Positions 60,264 to 64,000 of a DNA stretch of 64,000 nucleotides are shown here, piece by piece; within the stretch, counting starts at the first letter, position 1; every line of letters starts with the position of its first letter. Source of the DNA: Labilithrix luteola (lineage in GTDB: Bacteria > Myxococcota_A > Polyangia > Polyangiales > Polyangiaceae); contig NZ_CP012333.1 in assembly GCF_001263205.1 (NCBI RefSeq), positions 3,534,001 to 3,598,000 of the forward strand, read 5' to 3'. The notes beneath the pieces were generated by a model. The model was not told where the DNA came from and did no database searches. It worked only from the letters and a program-made list of their open reading frames with translations. The translations under genes were made by a program, and so were the position numbers.

Positions 60264-61307
60264 TCAGCGTTTGGTGAAATGGTCGACCATGGCGCGGGTT
60301 ACGGTCGCAATCGCCCGGTCGCGCGTGTCGTCGTCGCCCTTCGAGTTCGAGAGAAACGCGGCAATCACGACGTGCCCGGCATTGCCCGGCAAGGTGATGA
60401 TGCCGACGTCGTTCGTCGCCGCCGTCACGCCATCGGTGGTGTCGGACATGCCCGTCTTGTGGGCCACCACCGTTTCGGGCGGCAAGAGCCCACGAAGCCG
60501 CTTTTTCCCCGTCGTCGTGCGTTCGAGAATCGAGACGAGGCGCTCTCCGCTCTCGGGCTTCAGCACCTTGCGCTGGTGCACGCGGAGCAGGAGATCGACC
60601 ATCGCGTTGGGCTTCGCCGTGTCGCGCGGATCGGCGAGGTAGGTGGCGAGGGCGCTCCTACGGACGGCGGGCGGCGTGTTCGTCACCTCGTGCAGCTTGG
60701 CGAGGGTCCACGTGTCGCGCGGCGGCCTTTGCGTGACGCCCGTGAAATCGAAGTGGAGATCGGCCTCCGAGCGGCTCACGTCGACGCCCTCGATGCCGAG
60801 CGCGTGCAGTCGATCGGTCACCTTGCGAGGTCCGCCGACGCGTTCGAGAAGAATGTCGGCCGCGGTGTTGTCACTCGCGATGACCATGCGTTCGAGCAGT
60901 GCGAGCATCGAGCGCGTTCCACCGTTCGGGAGCTCGTCGGCGAGGGCGCCTCCAGGGCCGGGTCGAAGATCGCTCGGCCGGATGGTCACTTCATCGTCGA
61001 GCCGCAGATCCCCCGCGTCGACGTGCGCGAGGAGCTCGATCGCGAGCGGAAGCTTGAAGACGCTCTGCATGGGGAAGCGCTCTTCCCCGTGGAATGCGAA
61101 GCGCTCGCCGCTCTCGACGTGGAGTGCCGCGATGCCGAGATGGCCTTGACCCTCGTGCTCGGCGCGCTCGCAGACGGTCTGCAGATCGCGCGTATCGGCG
61201 TGTGACGCCTGGCTGGCGTCACGAGGCGCCGGTGAGCCGCAGGCTGCCGTGGCGAGAAGGCTGCCGACGAAAATGCAGGTCGTGAGAAGGGAAGTTCGCA
61301 GCTTCAT
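60264..61307 (-). CDS. Class A beta-lactamase, lipoprotein form
   Basis: 347 residues. Lipobox TAAC (~23). Class A motifs: SVFK with Ser82 and Lys85 (QSVFKLPLAI), SDN at 145-147 (ASDNTA), Glu181 in SEADLHF (the omega-loop Glu), and KTG at 284-286 (HKTGMSD). The EAxxH form of the omega loop is shared with PER/VEB-type enzymes. Should hydrolyse beta-lactams at the outer membrane or periplasmic face. No transfer signature nearby; probably a resident chromosomal gene. Confidence 0.9.
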   Translation of the reverse strand: MKLRTSLLTTCIFVGSLLATAACGSPAPRDASQASHADTRDLQTVCERAEHEGQGHLGIAALHVESGERFAFHGEERFPMQSVFKLPLAIELLAHVDAGDLRLDDEVTIRPSDLRPGPGGALADELPNGGTRSMLALLERMVIASDNTAADILLERVGGPRKVTDRLHALGIEGVDVSRSEADLHFDFTGVTQRPPRDTWTLAKLHEVTNTPPAVRRSALATYLADPRDTAKPNAMVDLLLRVHQRKVLKPESGERLVSILERTTTGKKRLRGLLPPETVVAHKTGMSDTTDGVTAATNDVGIITLPGNAGHVVIAAFLSNSKGDDDTRDRAIATVTRAMVDHFTKR

Positions 61308-61375
61308 GGTCGGGACCGTACGCCCGAGGCGCACGACCTAGTCCCGACCCATGGCGCTTTCTTCGAGGGGCCGTG

Positions 61376-62302
61376 TCAGTCGCTGGCGGCAGCGGCCACC
61401 ATCTTCGCGCTGGTCTCGGGGTCGAGATCGCTCGCGTAGGTGTAGCCGACTCCGCCCTGCTCGCGGACGACGACCGAGTAACCGTCGGTCTGACCGACCC
61501 GCACTTCGGCGGTGCCGATGGCCCGCGGCGCGAGGTGCGCACCGCCGACCTGCACGTTGCGCGGGTTGTAGACGAAGACCGTGACGCGCTGGACGTTGCT
61601 GCCCTGCGAGAGCTCGTACTGCAGCATCGCTGCGCGCTCGCTGCCGTGAACCGGCACGACGCGACCACCAACGAAGCGCGCGTTCTGGTTCTGCGAGAAG
61701 GGCGCGAACTGCTGAACGTGGACCGGAACACCGACGTAGCGTTCGAGCTGCCTGACCTGCTTCGGGTCGGTCTGCTCGGGAGGAAGCGGACGCGAGTGCT
61801 GCGCGACGAACTCGCGGAGCAGCTCGTCGTTGCCGAACCCGGCGCTCGTGAGGCCCGTCGAACCCAGGGTGACCGGCTGCTTGGATGCCGAGCCCCACGC
61901 GAGGGCGAGAGCCGCGGCGCTGGCCAGCGGAAGCATCGTGCGCCAGTGGCGGAGCATGCCGCGCCCCGGCTTGGCCGGGCTGCCCTGGTTTAGCGGCCGA
62001 TCCAACGCGAGGGACGAGCGGGCTTCTTCGGCCTCGTTTTCTTCGAGACGACCGACTTCGCGCGCCGTCTCCGCAGTCATCGCGGCCAACATGCGGGCCC
62101 GGACGTCTTGCGGCGTCGCCGTCTTCACGGCCTTCTTCAGCGAGCCTCGAAGCGCGCGATCGAGCGCGAGGCGCTCACGACAGACTTCACACGCACTGAG
62201 ATGGTCTTCGACCTCGAGGGTCTTCACGGCGTCGAGCTGACCATCGAGGTGAGCTCCGAGCAGATGCGCCGTTGATTTGCAGCCTTCAGACGGGGACGAC
62301 AT
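61376..62302 (-). CDS. Anti-sigma factor with zinc-finger (ZAS) domain
   Basis: 308 residues. N-terminal ZAS/zf-HC2 motif: HLDGQ ... VEDHLSACEVCRERLALD (His-x3-Cys-x2-Cys), ~15-50. Then a charged linker, a membrane helix (TMLPLASAAALALAWG, ~122-138) and an extracytoplasmic domain to the end. Begins 2 bp after the ECF sigma gene, the usual operon arrangement, so it should hold that sigma factor at the membrane. The outer domain has a Gly/Val/Tyr-rich beta style and may be the stress sensor. Confidence 0.88.
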   Translation of the reverse strand: MSSPSEGCKSTAHLLGAHLDGQLDAVKTLEVEDHLSACEVCRERLALDRALRGSLKKAVKTATPQDVRARMLAAMTAETAREVGRLEENEAEEARSSLALDRPLNQGSPAKPGRGMLRHWRTMLPLASAAALALAWGSASKQPVTLGSTGLTSAGFGNDELLREFVAQHSRPLPPEQTDPKQVRQLERYVGVPVHVQQFAPFSQNQNARFVGGRVVPVHGSERAAMLQYELSQGSNVQRVTVFVYNPRNVQVGGAHLAPRAIGTAEVRVGQTDGYSVVVREQGGVGYTYASDLDPETSAKMVAAAASD

Positions 62303-62304
62303 GA

Positions 62305-62982
62305 CTACGCCGCTCCCCTCTTACGTGCACGGAACGCGGCCAAGTCGGCAGGTTGCTCGTCTTTGATCATCGGCTCGTGCTTGGCTTCTGACACAGGTTC
62401 GCCCTTCACGATACCGAGAGCGAGGGCGTGGTTGTAGAGGGAACGCTGGAGCAGTTTACGGCCGCGGTGCAGGCGGCTCATCACGGTGCCGATCGGGCAG
62501 CCCATGATCTGCGCAATCTCCTCGTAGCTGAACTCTTCGACGTCGCAGAGGACGACGGCGAGCTTGAATTCCGCCGGGAGTGAATCGAGCGCGCGCTGCA
62601 CTTCGCCCTCGACGATGGGCAACAGGGCTTGCTGCTCCGGATCGCGAAGTTGGCGCATGGTCGCGGCGCTGACCCAGCCATCGACGAGCGGATCGGCATC
62701 CGGCCCCTCGAGCACCGAGCGTTCGAGCCCGCCGCGGCGATACTTGTTGATGAAGGTGTTCGTCAGGATGCGGAACAGCCACGCCTTCAGGTTCGTGCCG
62801 GCGTTGAACTGGTCACGCGCCCGCATCGCCTTGAGCAGGGTGTCCTGAACGAGGTCCTCGGCTTCCGAGGGATTCCGGGTCAGCTTGCACGCCACCGCGT
62901 ACAGGGCGTCCAGATGACCGACGGCCTCTTCGGCGAACCCGTCGACGACCTTCTTCTTTTCCATAAGAGTAGAGGACCTCAT
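62305..62982 (-). CDS. ECF-type sigma70 factor
   Basis: 225 residues from ATG 62982 (ATG 62964, MEKKKVVDGF, is an alternative). Region 2: HLDALYAVACKLTRNPSEAEDLVQDTLLKAMRARDQF and LKAWLFRILTNTFINKYRR; region 4: LDSLPAEFKLAVVLCDVEEFSYEEIAQIMGCPIGTVMSRLHRGRKLLQ, the DNA-binding helix-turn-helix. A ~45-residue C-terminal extension follows. Paired with the adjacent anti-sigma factor. Its regulon is unknown; autoregulation of the operon is expected. Confidence 0.93.
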   Translation of the reverse strand: MRSSTLMEKKKVVDGFAEEAVGHLDALYAVACKLTRNPSEAEDLVQDTLLKAMRARDQFNAGTNLKAWLFRILTNTFINKYRRGGLERSVLEGPDADPLVDGWVSAATMRQLRDPEQQALLPIVEGEVQRALDSLPAEFKLAVVLCDVEEFSYEEIAQIMGCPIGTVMSRLHRGRKLLQRSLYNHALALGIVKGEPVSEAKHEPMIKDEQPADLAAFRARKRGAA

Positions 62983-63408
62983 GCGCGTCGACTGCCTTCT
63001 CTGTCCGACGCAACAGGGAGGTTAAGCGCCCTATTCCAAAGGTCTAGCGACGCGATGCAGAGAGTCGCATGAGCTCACGTTCGGAGCTCCGGCGCCGGTG
63101 CCTAACTGCACGGCTTGCTTGAGATCTTCCGGAGCTGGCACAGCACGGTCGAGCCCGGGCTCGCAGGGCCGGTTGCGGTGGCACATTGGCGCAGGCTGGC
63201 GCACGTGGCTCAGCTTGTCGCTTGACCGGCCGAGGCGTGCTCGGTGGCGCGCCGCAATCGTAGACTCGCTATCGTCGATCCCCGATCGTCTGCGGGCGTC
63301 TGCTCGGCCGCGTGTGGAATCGCCGCGCGGGCGCGAGGCCCACGCGCGGCCCACGCCAACGACTGCGCACGTGTCAGCGCCGAGAGCGCCGAGAGCGAGA
63401 GGACCGGC
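62983..63408. other. Intergenic region upstream of the ECF sigma operon
   Basis: 426 bases between the sigma factor start and the stop of the PhaR-like gene. Must contain the ECF operon promoter and perhaps the 3' end of the PhaR message. No gene, terminator or RNA structure is clear; overlapping frames here are Arg-rich and without conserved sequence. Confidence 0.55.
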
Positions 63409-64000
63409 CTAACGCTTCTGGAGCGTTTTCACTTTTTCTTCGAGCTCTTCGATCCGCGCGTTCAGGCGCTTGATCTCGAGCTGAAGCTGCTGCCACGGAA
63501 GAAGATTCGGAACGACCGCCTTCACGCGTTCGTCGATCTTGTGCTGCCAGTCTTCCAGGGTCTCTTTCGCCTGGTCGACGAGGCTCGGCTTGGCGCCGCC
63601 CGTTGTCGGCGTCGTCACGGTGCCGGGCGGTACAACCGGAGCAGCCGCTTGCATCGTCGCGGAGGACGGTGCGGTGCCGTTTTCCTGAACTTGCGGGGGC
63701 GTCGGCGTCCCACCTTCACCAGGCTTGCCGGGTTCGCCCTTGGCGCCCGGAATGAGGCGGCCGATGGGGCCCTCGCGAAGGTCGCTGAGGACCTTCTCGG
63801 TGCGCTGGTGAATGAGTTCCTTGAGCGTCTGGAGCGGAACGTTGCGGCTCGTGGACGCCTTCTGCTTCTGCTCTTCGTAGATGATCTGCGCGAGGGTGAC
63901 CTCGGTGAGGTCTTCCTTCGTGTTGTTGTCGATGATCTGCACCTCTTCACCGGTGCGAACCATCTCCGCGATCTGAAGCAGCGTGACGTAGCGGCTGTCC
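63409..64000 (-). CDS. PhaR-type polyhydroxyalkanoate synthesis regulator (5' end missing)
   Basis: Minus-strand frame entering at the right edge (197 residues visible, N-terminus outside). The visible start DSRYVTLLQIAEMVRTGEEVQIIDNNTKEDLTEVTLAQIIYEEQ is the PhaR/PHB-accumulation-regulator DNA-binding domain. A Gly/Pro/Thr-rich middle (GKPGEGGTPTPPQ) and a C-terminal coiled coil (LQLEIKRLNARIEELEEKVKTLQ), as in PHA-granule-associated regulators, follow. It should bind PHA granules or promoters of granule genes. Confidence 0.85.
   Translation of the reverse strand, partial: DSRYVTLLQIAEMVRTGEEVQIIDNNTKEDLTEVTLAQIIYEEQKQKASTSRNVPLQTLKELIHQRTEKVLSDLREGPIGRLIPGAKGEPGKPGEGGTPTPPQVQENGTAPSSATMQAAAPVVPPGTVTTPTTGGAKPSLVDQAKETLEDWQHKIDERVKAVVPNLLPWQQLQLEIKRLNARIEELEEKVKTLQKR

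Noticed and set aside
63098..63412. Arg-rich frames in the region upstream of the ECF sigma gene
   Set aside because: Both strands are open only because of GC content; no motif.
1..64000. tRNA, rRNA, CRISPR, IS, phage or integron features
   Set aside because: I looked for tRNA cloverleaf patterns, spaced repeats and transposase motifs and found none I could support.

Overview
The window is GC-rich chromosomal DNA, very probably from a myxobacterium (Myxococcota, Polyangia/Sorangiineae-like). The signs are three membrane-linked Ser/Thr protein kinases, a CdnL/CarD-family transcription factor, an AgmX/PglI C-terminal-domain lipoprotein, a histone H1-like Lys/Ala protein, many Cys-rich lipoproteins, and a serine protease with a MYXO-CTERM-like tail. 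Almost all stretches are coding. Long antisense frames, typical of such GC content, accompany most genes and were discarded. I saw no tRNA, rRNA, CRISPR array, insertion sequence, integrase or phage gene.

1-16.6 kb: a truncated TPR/transglutaminase giant runs off the left edge. It is followed by a UbiA-type prenyltransferase, a kinase/TPR-PEGA/lipoprotein operon, a CPBP protease and a TetA-like MFS exporter. Next comes a minus-strand block with a histidine kinase, a sigma54 response regulator, a vitamin-B12/siderophore-type binding lipoprotein and TlyA, with 4-bp overlaps between the last three. A lipid-anchored trypsin-like protease follows.

16.9-30.7 kb: an outer-membrane barrel, two tandem paralogous lipoproteins, MqnD coupled to a metallopeptidase-like lipoprotein, an FAH hydrolase/FGE-like/CinA cluster, the ohrR-ohr peroxide operon with two palindromic operators, PilZ, two peptidase-like proteins, ribulose-phosphate epimerase, GNAT, a Cys-rich lipoprotein and a cyclic-nucleotide-binding protein.

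30.7-38.6 kb: a coupled pair of tiny lipoproteins sharing the motif LNPQPLPP, an ABC ATPase / polytopic membrane protein / NosL-like trio (the best candidate here for an uncharacterised metal or thiol relay), CdnL, Ppx/GppA, an OmpA-family lipoprotein and the histone-like gene. The histone-like gene has a near-consensus promoter and a strong terminator. Behind it lies a 75-bp-period repeat.

38.8-54 kb: an unrecognised 540-residue protein coupled to a TrmB-like regulator, an AgmX-type lipoprotein, two further kinases, an HNH nuclease, a CcmE with the CxxxY variant, a TPR protein, an oxidoreductase, a double-FHA protein, and gshB head-to-head with gamma-glutamyltransferase.

54-64 kb: a protein with a histone-like tail coupled to a SnoaL-like gene, a glycosidase-like giant lipoprotein, a prolyl oligopeptidase, a class A beta-lactamase, an anti-sigma/ECF sigma pair, and a PhaR-type regulator cut by the right edge. 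Functionally the window is dominated by envelope proteins and signalling (kinases, FHA, two-component, ECF), with scattered housekeeping metabolism (glutathione, pentose phosphate, menaquinone, polyphosphate/ppGpp, haem maturation).
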